NCBI GenBank assembly: GCA_023678885.1
Contig: CM042966.1
Coordinates: forward strand, 23,078,028 to 23,142,027
Reading direction: 5' to 3'
From: Pogostemon cablin
Lineage: Eukaryota > Streptophyta > Magnoliopsida > Lamiales > Lamiaceae
Length of the DNA: 64,000 nt
Shown here in pieces: positions 11,155 to 24,500 of this stretch. Numbering within the stretch: position 1 is the first letter of the stretch; every line of letters starts with the position of its first letter. The notes beneath the pieces were generated by a model. That model did not search any database, had not been told where the DNA came from, and saw only the letters and a program-made list of their open reading frames with translations. Position numbers and translations under genes: made by a program.

Positions 11155-11373
11155 CTCCCTCTGTCCTCCGGATAGATGCACATTTGGTTTTTGCATGTGG
11201 ATTAAGGGGTATTATTATTTATGTATAGTAGGTAATTGTATTAGTGGGGTGTGTGAGTCTCATATATTAATTTTACTTGTGATATGTCTCAGGTGTTTAG
11301 AAAGGGAAATGTATACTTTAGGTGCGGATACCAAAAATGGCAAAATGTATACCTTATCGGAGGACGGATGGAG
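11155..11373. mobile_element. Stowaway-like MITE
   Basis: CTCCCTCTGTCCTCCGG at the left and CGGAGGACGGATGGAG at the right form inverted ends, flanked by TA at both sides. The core word 'tttttgcatgtggattaagg' is shared with the MITEs at 18021, 24957 and 63901, so these form one subfamily. Confidence 0.85.
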
Positions 11374-11394
11374 TATATTTTTAAGAAGGAAAAT

Positions 11395-11630
11395 TCTCTT
11401 GTGCACCCGGGTGCACTATGTACCCACATTCAGAAACTTAAACATTGATGAATAAAAACATATACACTATTGAATAAAAAATTATATTTTGTTACAGAAT
11501 TTTCTATTAGTTTTTTTAATGAAAAATTGAATGAAAAAATGAGACAATTATTGAGAAACACCTATGCACTATCGAATAAATATTAATACACATATTGATG
11601 CACACGTGCACCCAGATGTTGATTGTCGTC
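11395..11630. repeat. Repeat with palindromic GTGCACCCGGGTGCAC end
   Basis: A perfect 16-bp palindrome stands at 11401-11416. The other end has 'gatgcacacgtgcacccagatgttgat'. A diverged relative of the right half lies at 13490-13585 ('acacgcgtgtacccaaatgcac'), and similar CCCGGG palindromes occur at 25615 and near 25720. It is probably a small transposon family; the class is unknown. Confidence 0.45.
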
Positions 11631-11639
11631 AACTCACCT

Positions 11640-13269
11640 AAATTTTTGTGTTATTTTAGTTGTTACTTTTGTGAATTTTGTCCGTCTTTTATATTATTGG
11701 TGGTGTATATCTTACATTTGTGGATATTTTGCGTTGTGAGAAAAATATCTTTAAAATGATTAAAATGTGTTCAAATCAGGTGAAAAAGAGAACAAAACAG
11801 ACATGTGAGATGAACGAACATCGAATGCTGAAATCATGTCAAAACTTGACTCGAGTTCTAAACACGACTCGAGTCCAATTATGAACACGCGTCGAGTTGT
11901 GTAGGTCAACCCTGCGGGAAGCCAAGTCCGGGGACCTGAAACACTAACTCGACCTCCCTAAAGTTGAGTTTTGGAACTTGATTCGAGCTCTGGCATGTTG
12001 AAGATTGCTCGTCGATGAAGTCCTGACTCAACTCGAGTTCGATCAAAATTGCCAGCTGTTTAAGTGAAGATTTTATAATCTTACAGGGGATTAAAAACTG
12101 TCTTTCATGGATTAGAAACAGTTTATGCATTTTGGATTAAAAAAACACACACCCACACAATTCTCACACTTTTCTAACACACATTCCCTCTCTTCATCGT
12201 CAATCCACCTCATTTCTCCATCAATTCTCAATCTAAATTTATAATTTCTTCCATACACCTTTCACCCATCATCAAACTAAGGAGGAGAACAAACATTGAA
12301 GAGGAATTGGCATGCTAGAGAAAGGATATCTCCACTTGGAGAAATTCAACCTCTAATTTGTTCTTTTTCTGAAAGTTTAGCTCAAATGGAGCATTGTAAG
12401 ACAAATGGTGTTGAATTCGTGGCTGGAAACCGGCGTTGGAACTTCTAATTATCGTTGTTAGTGTTGAATATGTCATCGCCGAGAAGGTTTCAGAAGGTGA
12501 TCTATAAAAAATCGTCTTTATCGTAGTTTCCTAAGTTGGACTTGAGAATATGTTGCGGGGTCGATGTTGGAGGATCAGGAGACTGAGTAAAAGAAGTACG
12601 ATGATTGCAATGTAAATGATCACAGATGCTTTGCCTACCAAACGAAGAGAGCAACTATATTGTTGGTTATCTTTATAAGATCGCGTTCGGGTATGATCCG
12701 ACATACCTATCATCGTCTCTGTTATCGGAGAAGTTCGTGGCGGTGTTCGCAAGGGCGATGTGTTTGTTCGTTGTCAAGAGAAGATGGTTCAGCCCAACTT
12801 TTTAGAAGATGGAAAGAGCTCTTAACGTCGGATTGGAGGAACATGTGAAGATTGCTATGAATGAAATTCATGATTTACCAGATCGCCACGACTGAACTCA
12901 GTGTATTCAGAGATGCAAACATCAATGGAAGCACAACTTTCCGCAAACTTCAGAATCGAATAGAGCTCCCCAGCTGTTGCAATCTTGGAGGCAAATCTGG
13001 CTGTAATAGTTGCTATCCAGAGCATAATCTAATTTGATGACAGCGTAAGGGCTGCTTTTTCAATTGATATTCTAACTCTTAGCCAACATAAACCTGCATT
13101 ATCCCTTGCATTGAGTGAGTGAGATTGAATAAGAGTTATGGTTCATAATGTGTTTTTATTTTTTATTTGGGGGATTGAGAAATTGGAGGGAAAAACCTGT
13201 TTCTAAAGGTTCTATTACACGTCCCAGGCCACGTAGGTGGCTTATTTTAAAAAAACACGTCAGCATTAC
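11640..13269. other. Noncoding stretch with possible captured sequence
   Basis: 12420-13080 is richer in GC than the surroundings and has medium open frames on both strands (minus 12752-12531 with a hydrophobic run; plus 12660-12848). No protein family was recognised. Because a MULE-like end follows at 13270-13430, this may be another captured gene piece, but no left end was found. Confidence 0.3.
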
Positions 13270-13430
13270 CGGGTGAGAGACCTGCTACACCAATCGGAGG
13301 ATTAATTGGTTGAATTTTGTAAATTTAATGGATCAATTTCAAAAGGTTTGAAACCAAAAGACCAATTTCAAAATCGGAGAAAGTTAATGGACAAAAAACA
13401 TATTTACCCTAAACTTTATGAACTAATAAA
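13270..13430 (-). mobile_element. Possible MULE-like right end
   Basis: Read on the minus strand it begins 'agggtaaatatgttttttgtcc' and continues with 'gaaattggtcttttggttt', the usual style of plant MULE terminal repeats. The inner side carries 'cacgtcagcatt'. No matching left end was located. Confidence 0.35.
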
Positions 13431-13699
13431 TAAGAGCTTATACATTTTGCTAGCGAATTTTTTTTAAATGAAAAACTGAGTATAAAAAAGATATACATTT
13501 ATTAAAAAACACATATATATTATTGAATAAAATTTAATACACGCGTGTACCCAAATGCACAAGATATCAACTCTTAAAAAATTAATTATATTGCCATCTC
13601 TAAAATGACAAAGGTTTGGCATGCGCTCAAATTTGATCTGGTTACAAAATAATGTCCATAATAATTCAATGTAATACCCTTTACCATAAAAAAAAACTA

Positions 13700-13955
13700 C
13701 TCCTTCCGGCCCATTGCACACTTCTCTCGGCATGGATATTAATAAAATTGATAATTTTTAGGGGTATTATGATGTTTTTTTGTAATAAATAAATTATAAA
13801 ATATGTTAGGTGTGTTAGATTTGAGTGATTTTTTTGTAAATAAAGTGTATGGGGAATTGTGATTATTTTGACCTTTTACTTTTTTTAGGGAGATAACTTT
13901 TGTGGGAAAATTCAAAATGAAAGTATGCAATTTGAAAGGAGACAGGGTAAGTGAT
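13700..13955. mobile_element. Stowaway-like MITE, diverged
   Basis: The left end TA|CTCCTTCCGGCCC and the core 'aaattataaaatatgttaggtgtgtta' match the MITE at 6731-7013. The right end is degenerate, so the boundary is approximate. Confidence 0.6.
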
Positions 13956-15905
13956 ACTCTAGGTTTTTCAAATTAAAAAATAAAATTTAATGAAATATCA
14001 ATACCTTGAAATTTCAATTAAAATTTTTCAAAAGTACTCCTAATATCCTTACTAATTAAAATAAATATCCTTAATAATCTCCCCGTAAACTAAACTTGGA
14101 GTTTCTTCTTACCCACGCGTTGTCAGGTTTTAAAGAATTCTATTTAGTAAACTAAAGGAGAGTTTCTCCTTTTCCACGTGTCGTCTCCTGAGGTTTTGAA
14201 GGATAATGTGTTAAATTTTTAGATTTTTGAAATATCTGTGCAGTTATATCTTTATAAATTACATTCAATATTTTATTGATTAGGCTTTAATGGTTGTTTT
14301 AGAATATTTTTTTCTAAACCTAAATACATTTTAGGATCTCACATATTTTTACAAATTTTTAATTCCTACGTGTTCTATAATTCTTATTATCCATGTATCA
14401 TGGTAAGGGAAGCACCTTATTTTTAAATTTGATGACGTATTGATCTATTCTTATAGATCCCATTTTAATTCTTATTTTTTATAATTCTAACTATTCATAT
14501 TATCTATACAATACCTTAATTTTTAGATTTTAATATAAAAATGTATTATCTATTTTTATATATTCAATTTGAATTCTCAGAAGTGCTTTCATTCAAACAA
14601 TAGTGTTTGGCAGATTCTACAATCTCCTCCATAATGTCTGCAAGTGTTTTTTTTTTCATTCTTCTGAGTATGATTTTTTTATTTTAGTTATAATTCAAAT
14701 AAGAGTTGTCAATATATAAGTAGACTTAAAATTAAAAATTAGGGAAGTGGTGTTATTTTTTATTTTTATTATGATATTAATTTTCTCATTATTCTTTCAG
14801 TAACTTATTGATCTATGTAACTGGAGGTTGAGGGAATTTGCAAGGCAACAACTGCTGAACCTTAGATGATGACGTCTAATTTTTTTAAACATGAGATGAT
14901 GGCTCATTTCGCTCAGATTAACTTCTTTCTATTGCCACGAGGCATGTTATCCATACTTATAATATTTCGCAATTTTTTAAATAAATTATTATATATATTT
15001 ACTAAATTTATTTTTAAATTTTGTACATACTACTTCATTTTCGTATTTGTTGGTTATTATATCTTTATGTTTTTATTTTCTGATTTTTTCAATAATTTCT
15101 GTGTGTACAAAGTTTATCATTGTAAGCAAAACTCCTTCTACGCAACATAAAGATATACTTAATTTTTCTTTTTGTATTCAATATATTCTATAATTATGAG
15201 CGTATTGTTTCTTAATGAAAAATGCTTGATTTATCATGAAATTTTGGAGCTGTTAAGCAAATCAAAATCAATTATATTTATATATTGAGTGCTATTATTA
15301 TAGCATATTATATTCTTAAACTCAAAGGAAAAACAATGTGACTGATTTGGTCACACTGATGTATATGGGATTAAACATATATACAAAGTTATAAGGTAAT
15401 ATTTTTAACTCACTTCTTTATGAGATCAAAGAACTTTATCCTACCGAAATAAATCATTGTATATATTTTTGCCTAAAGAACGAGATTGATGTTCATATTG
15501 ATATACTTCATATACAATTCTCTTTACTAGTATCATAATGTATTTGTAAGCATTTACATTCTTCAGCGTTCATCATTTGAATGATATTGTTGGTGTCATT
15601 GTGTTTATTTTATAATTTCTCTTTAAAATATTTTTTTTATATTAATTACTGAGAGATACACTTTAGTAAACCCAATTACTTATAGATACCTACAATATAA
15701 AATATTATTGTTGGATACAAAAAAAAATTGACAAACTACCTTATATAATTAAATTTTAAAATAAGAAATGTAATCTACTTAATATATCTAAGAGTTTTCA
15801 AAATTATGTTATTATCATTTGTCATATGGATTGCACATAAATAAATTTAGACCCATTTTAAAATCGTCACCCTCTTAATTTACTTATTTTTTGTTGCACA
15901 TCATA
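13956..15905. other. AT-rich noncoding stretch
   Basis: No gene is supported. The open frame at 14866-15150 is Phe/Ile/Tyr-rich and follows the base composition. No paired repeats were recognised. Confidence 0.45.
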
Positions 15906-16689
15906 TCCTAATATATTAAAAGAGGGAAGGCATTTGTAAAACATTTCTTCCCTTTATATCCCTACTCATTTCTTCATATTACATATTTAACCTTATTTAT
16001 AATTACATATTTAATTTTTAATTACAAATAGTATTTATTACTTATCCATCTGTATTCCTCTAATCCTCTTTTCATTAACGCCTATACAATTCTTCACATC
16101 TGAAACGTCTTATTATTAAATAATGCAGAAGAAGAATCGCAGCGACAACAGACTTCAGGAATCACTCAACTGCGGAGATATTGAGGACACCTCATTCCCT
16201 CGCTACACATGGCCGGGGAAATCCCCAAATCCGCAATAGAAGAGAAACCTCAGCGAGGCGTTCGAGGAGGGAGATGAGGATTCCTCTTTGAATTTGTCTA
16301 AATATTGTGTGAATTTACCTATGAATTGGAGTTCGGATAATTTCAGAAAATTCCTCATCGATAAGTTATTGTTGTTGGGTCATCTTATTTTGTGGTTTAC
16401 AAATAGTTTTTTTTCCAAAGTAATTGCAATGTAGTTCATATGATGGGTTCTGCGAGGTATTAGAACTGCTTTATTGGACATTCACTAGATACAATATACT
16501 ATATTATTGCGCTAATCGGAATTTGTTTTTGTAGTTTGTGGAAATTTATAGTATTCAACTAATATTATTGAGTTTCCTGGGAGTTATATTTTTATCAGTA
16601 GAGAAAAAAGAATGGCATGAAAATAGGTAATCTGCAAATTTAATTTGGAAACATTTTTTTGAAGATTGAATTAGCTTCTAATATTGAGT

Positions 16690-17700
16690 GTGACAGGAGT
16701 TGAATGGAAAAATTGTTGGCAATAACAGAACTTTCAATGTTTTTGATGTCATTCCACTAGCATTTCAGAAAAATAATGAAGTTTGATCACCTTTCAATAC
16801 TACAGAAAAGCATGAAGTTGATGATGATAGCACTTTACTTCCAGATGGTTCAATAACAAACGGTAGAAATGCACCTATTGTAGTGACTCCTCTTGCTCAC
16901 ATGTCCTACTCTGATCTGTTATAAGAAGAACTCTTTGGCACAAACCCTCAACAATCAGTTAGTATATAATGCTTTCTCATGTCCTTTGTGTGTTACATAA
17001 AATATAATTGCTATTTTTAATATATTTGAAAACTCATGTTTTGGGATTTTCTTTCAGTAACTTCTATATGTTTTGCAGTCTACTCACCGGAAATTTGAAT
17101 GTTTGTGACTTCTATTATAAGGATAGAAACTGGACACATGTGTAAGTCATTCCCTTTTTGTCTTAAAACCATTGTTCCCTTGGAGACCCTCTATATATAA
17201 CCTTATGTTTAGTACTTTGTATTGCACTAAATTAGGTCTCTGTTGTATCTCTTGATGCATTGTAAGGCTAAGGATGTGATTAGTTCCCTGATGAAAGAGT
17301 ATCTATCTTTAGCTAAAAAAATGATGAAGATAGTGAAACTTTAGAAATTCAGCAGTCAGCTCCATATTCTGCTGAAAACATTGGAGAAGAGATGCGTCCT
17401 GGAAAGTAGTACAACTCCTGTGCATTAATTCAAAAATGTTGTGGCTATACTTGATCCTCCCCGTGTTAGCTTCATCCCACATTAAGTAATTGTAAAGTTC
17501 TTATATACACTTCCAGCATTGTCTAATTTCTTCAGTAATCTTTCCTGCTGAGATGATATCTTTGCAAATATATTTCTCCCTTTCCTTTTATTAGTTAAAA
17601 TGGATAATATTGAGCTACTTCCATATGTGATTACTCATGGTATTTAGGCGAATGCAATTTGCAAGCAAGGACTGATGCAAGAAGCTGAGGATGTGAACTT
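16690..17700 (+). pseudogene. Unidentified gene-like remnants inside the Helitron
   Basis: Several short stretches look like decayed exons with splice-like borders. One near 16800-16960 reads EKHEVDDDSTLLPDG and then PIVVTPLAHMSYSDLL before a stop. Others follow ttttgcag near 17080 and aggcgaatgcaatttgcaag near 17645. They do not join into one open frame and I do not recognise the family. Helitrons often pick up host gene pieces, so capture is a reasonable reading; decayed Helitron coding sequence is the alternative. Confidence 0.35.
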
Positions 17701-18020
17701 ATATATGATGCGAATCACTGTTCGTCTCAACATTGTCACAGATAGTGCATTGATATGTATACTCTCTTCAAGGGCTAATGGCTAAAGGAAAGAAAAATTC
17801 GATTCCACTATAGAGAAGGGCTTTAAATGAGATATCATCAAATATATGAGATTGATTAATGGATATTACAAGATTGGTAATCTTGATGAAGCGGACTACT
17901 TTTTAATAATATTCTACGTATATATAGGTTTAAAAACATACTTCAGTTTCTTATAACACATGAGTAGACAATAGTGAGGATATCTGACATCAGAATTTCA
18001 TCATCATTGGTTAAATTATA

Positions 18021-18283
18021 CTCCCTCCGTCCCAGAGAAGTTAACATATTTTTTTGGCACGGGGATTAAGGAGTATAATAATTTAATATAAAGTGAAGTA
18101 AAGTGAAGTGAGAGAAATAATATTTAATGTGTAGTGGGTAGTTGTATTAGAGATGGTATGTGGGCCCCATGAGAATAGATTAATTATTTTTGTGTGGGCC
18201 TCATGTATTAAAAAGGAAATGTGTCAACTTTAATGGGACAAACTAAAATGGAAAGTGTGTCAACTTCTATGGGATGGAGGGAG
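18021..18283. mobile_element. Stowaway-like MITE nested in the Helitron
   Basis: CTCCCTCCGTCCCAGAGAAG at the left and GGGATGGAGGGAG at the right, with TA on both sides (18019-18020 and 18284-18285). It belongs to the same subfamily as 11155 and 24957. Its insertion postdates the Helitron. Confidence 0.88.
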
Positions 18284-20110
18284 TATTAATTAACTTTTAA
18301 GAATTTTCTGAGCACTCTTTTTTTTGTGTTGGTGGTTCTTTCATTTCGGTTTGAGCTTATTATTAAAATTTAGCCGAAATTACCTCCATGAACAACTTTT
18401 TTTATGCTTTTGTCAATTTGATGGATATAAAGTTGCCTAAATCTCATGGCACACCGCACAAGTAGTTTCAAGGTGGAATGCAAATTGCCCTAATGATAAT
18501 TTTGATGTTGCTACTAATGCCTTCTATGGATAGAATAGGTATAACCTTAATGTTCATCGAAGGGTGAGTTATGTGCTAAAAATATTTGGTTATTTTGAGA
18601 AGTTATCTGATTATATTGACAGGGATCTTTGTTGCCTTATTTAGTGTAGGTTAAATTTATATAGATGAGAAGGCAGGAAGAGGTTCATCATCCCATGGTG
18701 AAGGTATCCATCATAGAGCTTCAAGGTGCAACTTTTGTGCAACAAAAAGCATGGGATTTATGAATAATCTCACGTAATTATTCTAATTGATATAACATTA
18801 ATCATGATTTACATAACTTTGTGAATGTGTGTACACCAAATATTTTGAACAATATGGACACACCTTCATGCTCATTTGTTTTTCTGCATTAATTTGGTTA
18901 AGGATCAACTCACATGCATGATAACCTATAAGTTTACACATATATGTGTATGCAGTGTTTGCAGTGGGCCATGTGAATTACTAATACAGCAGTGTGATCC
19001 TCTAAAATTCTCTATATTCTATATTTATTATATAAACTACTTTGCGTAAGCCTAATCATTTTCTATTTTCACAACTAGAAAATTTTGAGTTGCATCTATG
19101 TTACTTTGCTATATGTTGTACAGCTTTTAATTTCTGCGATGTGGCTTAGGTTGTGGTTTCTAATTTATGGTTTAGGTTGTGGTTTGCGATATGATACAAA
19201 TAATTAAACTTCAGGCTTTAGTTTCCGGTATAATATTGCAATTTATAATATCACATATTTTGATAATCTTAGACATTGAGCTAAACTCTTAGTTCCATTC
19301 TAAAATTTTCTAGCTCCTTGATATTGAAACTCATGAACAATGGTAGGTGACCCTACAAATGATAATTGTCTGGCAGGAGTTTGGCAACAAAGGCCTAAGT
19401 GATAATTCACAGTACATTATACACCTCCAGTTTCTGGATAGACTATTTACTTGCAGCAAATATATCATTTCCATACTTTTGAGTACTGACATAATGACCT
19501 TGGTTTTACTCTTACTTCATCAAAAAATATACAAATATTTCAACATGCATCACCAAAATCACAACCTTAAGTAGGAACAAGATTTGTAATCATAGTTGTA
19601 TTTTTTACTTATTAGAGTGCAGTCCTAATTTTTATTAATTTTCCACTTACGTGCTCAGATAAAATTTCAAGTATTTACTTATTAGATCTGCTAAACGCTG
19701 ATAAAAAATTGTATTATTTTTTAGTGGAAGTAATATATTACTATGATTAATAAGTTAGCAGCTAATATAGATACGTAGCTTATATTAGATGAATTTCTTT
19801 CAGATCATGTTAAATGAACTCTATCCTCTGTTATGTGTAAGTTTGAAGTATGTGCAAAGTCTACCAGCGTACCAAATATATTAATTTATATCTGAATTAT
19901 TCTTTGTAGTAGTGAATACATGGAACCTCTGATTTTGGATATCCTATTGGGAATTAAGGCATTGAAGCTCATCATTAAAAAGTGAGGAGCTTTTCGTTCA
20001 TGAATACAATATTTAAATGTAACTCAACATTTAATCCTAAAAAAAATACAAAAGAAATATTACAGAGTGAAACATGTAGGCGACGTGCAACGCACGTCCT
20101 AAATATCTAG

Positions 20111-20519
20111 TAATATTAAATTACTCTAGATTAATGCTGCACACGAGCTATTTTTACTGCACAAGAAATTTTTTCTGATGCACATAACAATTATGCTTTA
20201 CACATAACATCCTTTTATGCTGCAAATAACATCAAATGACACGCCCATTACGCAGCACACAAAAGTTATGCAGCATATTGCATAATTTTACACAACAAAT
20301 AAAATTAATTGACACGGTATTAACGTTGCACACACAATAAATTATATTATTAAATTTAAATTATTAAATTAAAATTAATATATTAATTATTAAAAATGTG
20401 TATTATATATTAATAAAAGTTTAAAAAGTACACAAATTTATTATTTGGGTAATAAAAAATTTTATTAAATTTTAAAATAAGATATATTACTGATTAGTAC
20501 AAAATCTTTATAATAGCAC
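20111..20519. repeat. AT-rich stretch with repeated GCTGCACATAAC-like words
   Basis: Between 20135 and 20340 the word 'tgcacataac' or close variants appears about eight times in loose array. The same words occur at 39080-39180. The unit is too irregular to define a period. Confidence 0.4.
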
Positions 20520-22421
20520 GAGTTGGGGCATTTCCATCCTTTTCTTTTTCCGCCTAAAAGTCGGTTTCTATTTTTGGTATGTGATATACATGATTATATT
20601 GGTAATGAAACTTCTAACTTGTTTAATTCTCGTTTTGCTACGCAGGTTGACTCTACAATTGAGTGGAGGATTGACAAGGAGGAATCAAGACAGTCATGGG
20701 AGGAAAGGAATTCAAAGGTTCTTGTTTCGGTGACAAGGAAATGTGAGGTGATTGGTATGAACAAGAGAGGATGGAAGTACTTGTAAGTGAGAATACAAGA
20801 AGATTGTCCTCTGATCAAATAGTTCAAAAAGAGATATTCCGTCGTGACTCTCCGAAGTTAAATATGAGCGCTTGTTTAGGGCTATCCCTCCCATTTTTAA
20901 TGTTTTTATATGTCTGTGTTGTGTAGGAATTTTATTAGGTATTGCTCGACTACAGTATATACTTCTATGCAAACTTAGTTTCTCACTTTGTTTGATCTAA
21001 GTTTGGGGGGTTATGTACATACTTTTGTCTTGTCGCACCGAAGTAAATTTTTTGCATTGTTTTTGTTTTGTTTGCTTGGAGGGTTGATTTTTTGCAATTA
21101 GTTGATGTTTTTGATTAATTCGTGAATGTTGATTTTTTTATTTTTAACAATTTTCTAGGTATTTTTGTTAGTTTATGTGTTGTGTGTTGATCCTAGTGTC
21201 GGTATAGTTGATTTTTAGTTCTCTAGGATGATTTTTTTATTTTTCTTAACACTATAGTATTATATGCGTGATTGTGTTTGAGAAGCAATTTGATATTGTA
21301 CTTTGATATTGAGATGCTTAAAGTTTAATTATATGCATTAAAAATTAGCTATGTAACTTTATTAGGTTTGCTCGTTCATTCCTACAGCCATGTGAGATTT
21401 GGGTCTTTTTCAAATCATGACAAGTTGCATGATTCAATTTATTCTTGTGCATATCATTCTTTCACATGTATTCTAGAACTTGGCTTTACATCTTGCTTGA
21501 AGCTACGTGTTTAATTAGATAATAGGAAATGATCTTAGGTCATCTTTGTTATTTATTAGTCACTAGCCAAATTATTATACTACTTATTGAAATTATCCGT
21601 TGTCAACCCTTTTGAGCCTTTAAGCTTTATTTATTGAAAGCTTATGTAATTAGCCAATTGATCCCCGTTGCTAACTTTAAAAATTTCTACCTAGTAGAGA
21701 GTTGAAGGAGTTAAGTTGGTGTCTTATGAAGAAGATAACAGAAGGAGAAATAATTTTGTGGAAAGAAGTGATAAAAATTATTGAAGATAATGGTTAAATT
21801 ATTGTATAAAAGGGTAGTGCCTGAAATTGTGCCCTTATTTGAAAAAAAAAAGATTCAAGTAAGGATGTTGAGCTTGAAAGTGAAGGAAGGTATCAAGGTT
21901 GAAAGAAGCATTGAAGAGCATTGAAGGAGAATGAAGAAAGATAAAATGTTTGCTGAAAAACTGTAAGTTTTCTTAAATTCTCTACTAGTGAATGAGTCAC
22001 TTAGTCCATATTTCCTACTTTACCAAAGAGCCAATATTGCATCCTAATGCAAGACCTTTGTGATGCTATTGTCGAAGTTATACCTTTAGTCAAGAGTTTA
22101 GATGATTGCCAAGCTTATGGTTACGCGTGTGTTTGAATTGATTTGGAGTGTAAACACCTTACCCTAAAGTGTATATCTCACACTTGAGCATTGAGAGTAA
22201 ATACTACCCGTAAGAATTGGTGGATGTGCATTCTGAAAAAGTAAAGTAGTTGATTTGAATTGTATGTTCTTAAATAGATAGTTGTCTTAGTATTTGAAGT
22301 ACGATTTTTGAATTGTTATATTGTCTTGAATGTGTTAAGTTGTGAAATTTTCTCTCAATTACTCTATTGGTTTCCTATGTCATTGCCTCGGAACGAGCAA
22401 CAGATAAGTTTGGGGGTTCAT
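20520..22421 (+). mobile_element. Probable 3' noncoding region of a Ty3/gypsy element
   Basis: There is no pol frame. 'aagtttggggggtta' (about 21001) and 'taagtttgggggttca' (22406-22420) are the purine-rich words that precede the 3' LTR in plant Athila/Tat-type gypsy elements, which carry long noncoding 3' regions. The small open frame at 20523-20786 has no recognised domain. Assignment rests on these words and on the LTR-like sequence that follows. Confidence 0.4.
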
Positions 22422-24071
22422 TGAGAGTGGAATTTCATTCATTATAGGTATCTCATTACACCATTTTTGTTAGAATATGACCATGATTTTGTGTAAGATT
22501 GTGTGATTTTCATATCTTGTATAACTAAGATGCTACTAAGGTGTTTGTTGAGTTTTAGGTGGAAAAATTATCAAAAGTTCAAAGTTGGAATAAAGAGTAA
22601 AAGTTAGAGGAATGTTAAAAACACACGCTCACATTGTGTAATTTTTCAGTATTTGTGTGGAATTCAAAACTGGTTTTATAATACATGTTGGAAAGACACA
22701 GAAGAAAGGATTGTTTTTGGGAAATAATCACTCAAATCGGAGTTCGGAAGAGGAAGTTATGCTCAAAATCGTGAGGTCGCGCAGACGCCGACAGGAATTT
22801 CTAAAAATTAGCCCATCTTTCCTATTTCTTGGAGCACAATTAATTTTCTTATCATTTAATCCTCTATTATTCACCATATCTTTTTAAATATTTTATTTCC
22901 TTATCTCATTCATTTCTCTCAACTATATATATTTCACATCATTATTCATAAGAGACACCACCCTCCACAAGGGGATCACCCCCTACCATCCATCATCTAC
23001 CATCATCCACATCCATCCCATCATCCATCTACACCGAAGGATATTCAAGGGTCATTAAAGATGGAGATTGGAAAATCAGAGACAGAGAAGAAACGCCAAA
23101 CTACGCTTACGCTAGGGTTTCGAGTTCTTATCTTTCCCTTTCTTTTCACTTGAATTGTGATATAAATTGCATAGCCATGAGTGTTAATTGTAACCTCATC
23201 GGCTAATTTCCTACACAGTTTTAGGGTTTGATGGTTTGATTTAATTGATTTGGGAACCTAAACCAAGATTGACATTTTATGTAGTTAATATTCTGAATTT
23301 ATTTAATTTAATCAGACTTTGTTATTCTACTTAATAACTGCTTCGTAACGTCTTCATAATAATATCATGACATCCACTATAATGTTTGATTTATTATGTT
23401 AGCTTGTGTGCGTTCTTGATTGGTATTGTCTATGTGTTAGGAATTCAGGTAGTTTCGCTATAAACACTTTAATTTCGTGAACTGGTAAATCAGATACTTG
23501 AACTATATAGTGGAACAATGCAATTAATCATTCAAGTAGGAAGTGACCTTGTAGTACTTTCAGAAAATATCTTGTTAGTCAAACTTACCATTGGTAGATA
23601 TTGTTGTTTGTGTTGATTAGTATCTAGGAAAGAGGCTTGGTACTATTCACGCACCTTAGTGTTAAAACTAGATTATACTGTTAGCTTTGAATCAGATCAT
23701 ATCTGGTGGAAAAACAGGGTCATGTGGTGTATTTTTATAAAATCTGCTTGAATGAACAATTGGAAGTCTAGGAATTCAAATTAATTAATCTATATCGGAT
23801 TACCTTAGAACTATTGATTCTCTCTTGAATTAATCTTAAATCTTTCTTTTATGATTTTTATTTTATTAATTATTTAATTTTCAATATATAGGTAATTAAA
23901 TTCACAACACTCTTGGAAAATAGGTTACACAATTCTGATTAGTTAGTAATTTAGGGTAAATAAATAATTAACAGTCTCATTGGGATCGATAATTTAGCTT
24001 GATTGCTTGCCGCAATAATTGACATCTTTACACTTGAGGATTTTAATTGGCGTGTGTAAAAAATGCCTATC
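22422..24071 (+). mobile_element. Probable gypsy-type LTR
   Basis: It starts TGAGAGTGG directly after the polypurine-like tract and ends near ...TGCCTATCA at 24071. The end contains 'cagtctcattgggatcgata' and 'acacttgaggattttaattggcg', words usual at the 3' end of Athila/Tat LTRs. The stretch 'aaaatcgtgaggtcgcgcagacgcc' (about 22765) is also gypsy-like. A second LTR was not found, so termini are provisional. Confidence 0.45.
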
Positions 24072-24075
24072 AAGT

Positions 24076-24500
24076 TTTTATCGGTTTTGCTCTCTGAGCT
24101 CACGCCTAAAAGGTCTCATGCTATGGAGAGTCTTGTCCACACTTATAAACATATCGTCATCCTCACTTCTAACCGATGTGGGATTTTGGTTGACATCCAA
24201 CCAACATTTTTCCCTCAACTATAGTCCCGTGACTAGACATCAGTTTGAGGCGAGAACATCCCACCGCGCCGCATTTCCTCCTTAAACAAAGTCTCGTGGC
24301 TAGACATCAGTTTGAGATGTCTGTCGGTCCGCCACCAACTGCGCCGCATTTTTCCTCTCAAACAAAGTCTCATGGATAGATATGAGTTTGAGACGCGTGC
24401 TGGTCTGCCAACAATTGTGTCGTATTTTCCACGCCGCTCCAGTTAATTCTGGAGCCTAGCTCTGATACCACTTGTCGAGTTTATCGGCCCAGCGAAGTCG
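24076..24500 (-). mobile_element. Possible TRIM/LTR-element remnant
   Basis: 'agctctgatacca' at about 24458-24470 is the complement of the Met-tRNA primer site TGGTATCAGAGC. It is preceded by three imperfect repeats of 'caaagtctcgtggctagacatcagtttgag' (about 24220-24400). 'aaccgatgtgggatttt' resembles plant TRIM LTRs. A paired LTR was not established. Confidence 0.35.

Larger units (their letters stand above)
15906..20110 (+). mobile_element. Helitron, nonautonomous
   Basis: The left end reads A|TCCTAATATATTAAAAGAGG, the TC start and AT-rich 5' terminus typical of plant Helitrons. The right end has the hairpin GACGTGCAACGCACGTC about ten bases before the terminal CTAG at 20107-20110, followed by T. 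Insertion between A and T without target duplication fits the Helitron rolling-circle mechanism. No Rep/helicase frame is visible in the 4.2 kb. The interior carries short spliced-looking coding remnants near 16700-17700 and a nested MITE at 18021-18283. Confidence 0.75.

Noticed and set aside
12531..12848. Possible membrane-anchored small protein (minus) or Arg/Ser-rich protein (plus)
   Set aside because: Neither frame has a recognisable family, and both may be part of captured sequence; no splice or start evidence.
14866..15150. 94-codon Phe/Ile-rich frame that could look like a membrane protein
   Set aside because: Composition follows T-rich DNA; no start context, domain or splice evidence.
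20523..20972. Small overlapping frames on both strands
   Set aside because: No domain recognised; the location is in a probable gypsy 3' noncoding region.
24019..24285. 88-codon plus-strand frame
   Set aside because: It crosses a probable LTR end and an imperfect repeat; no motif.
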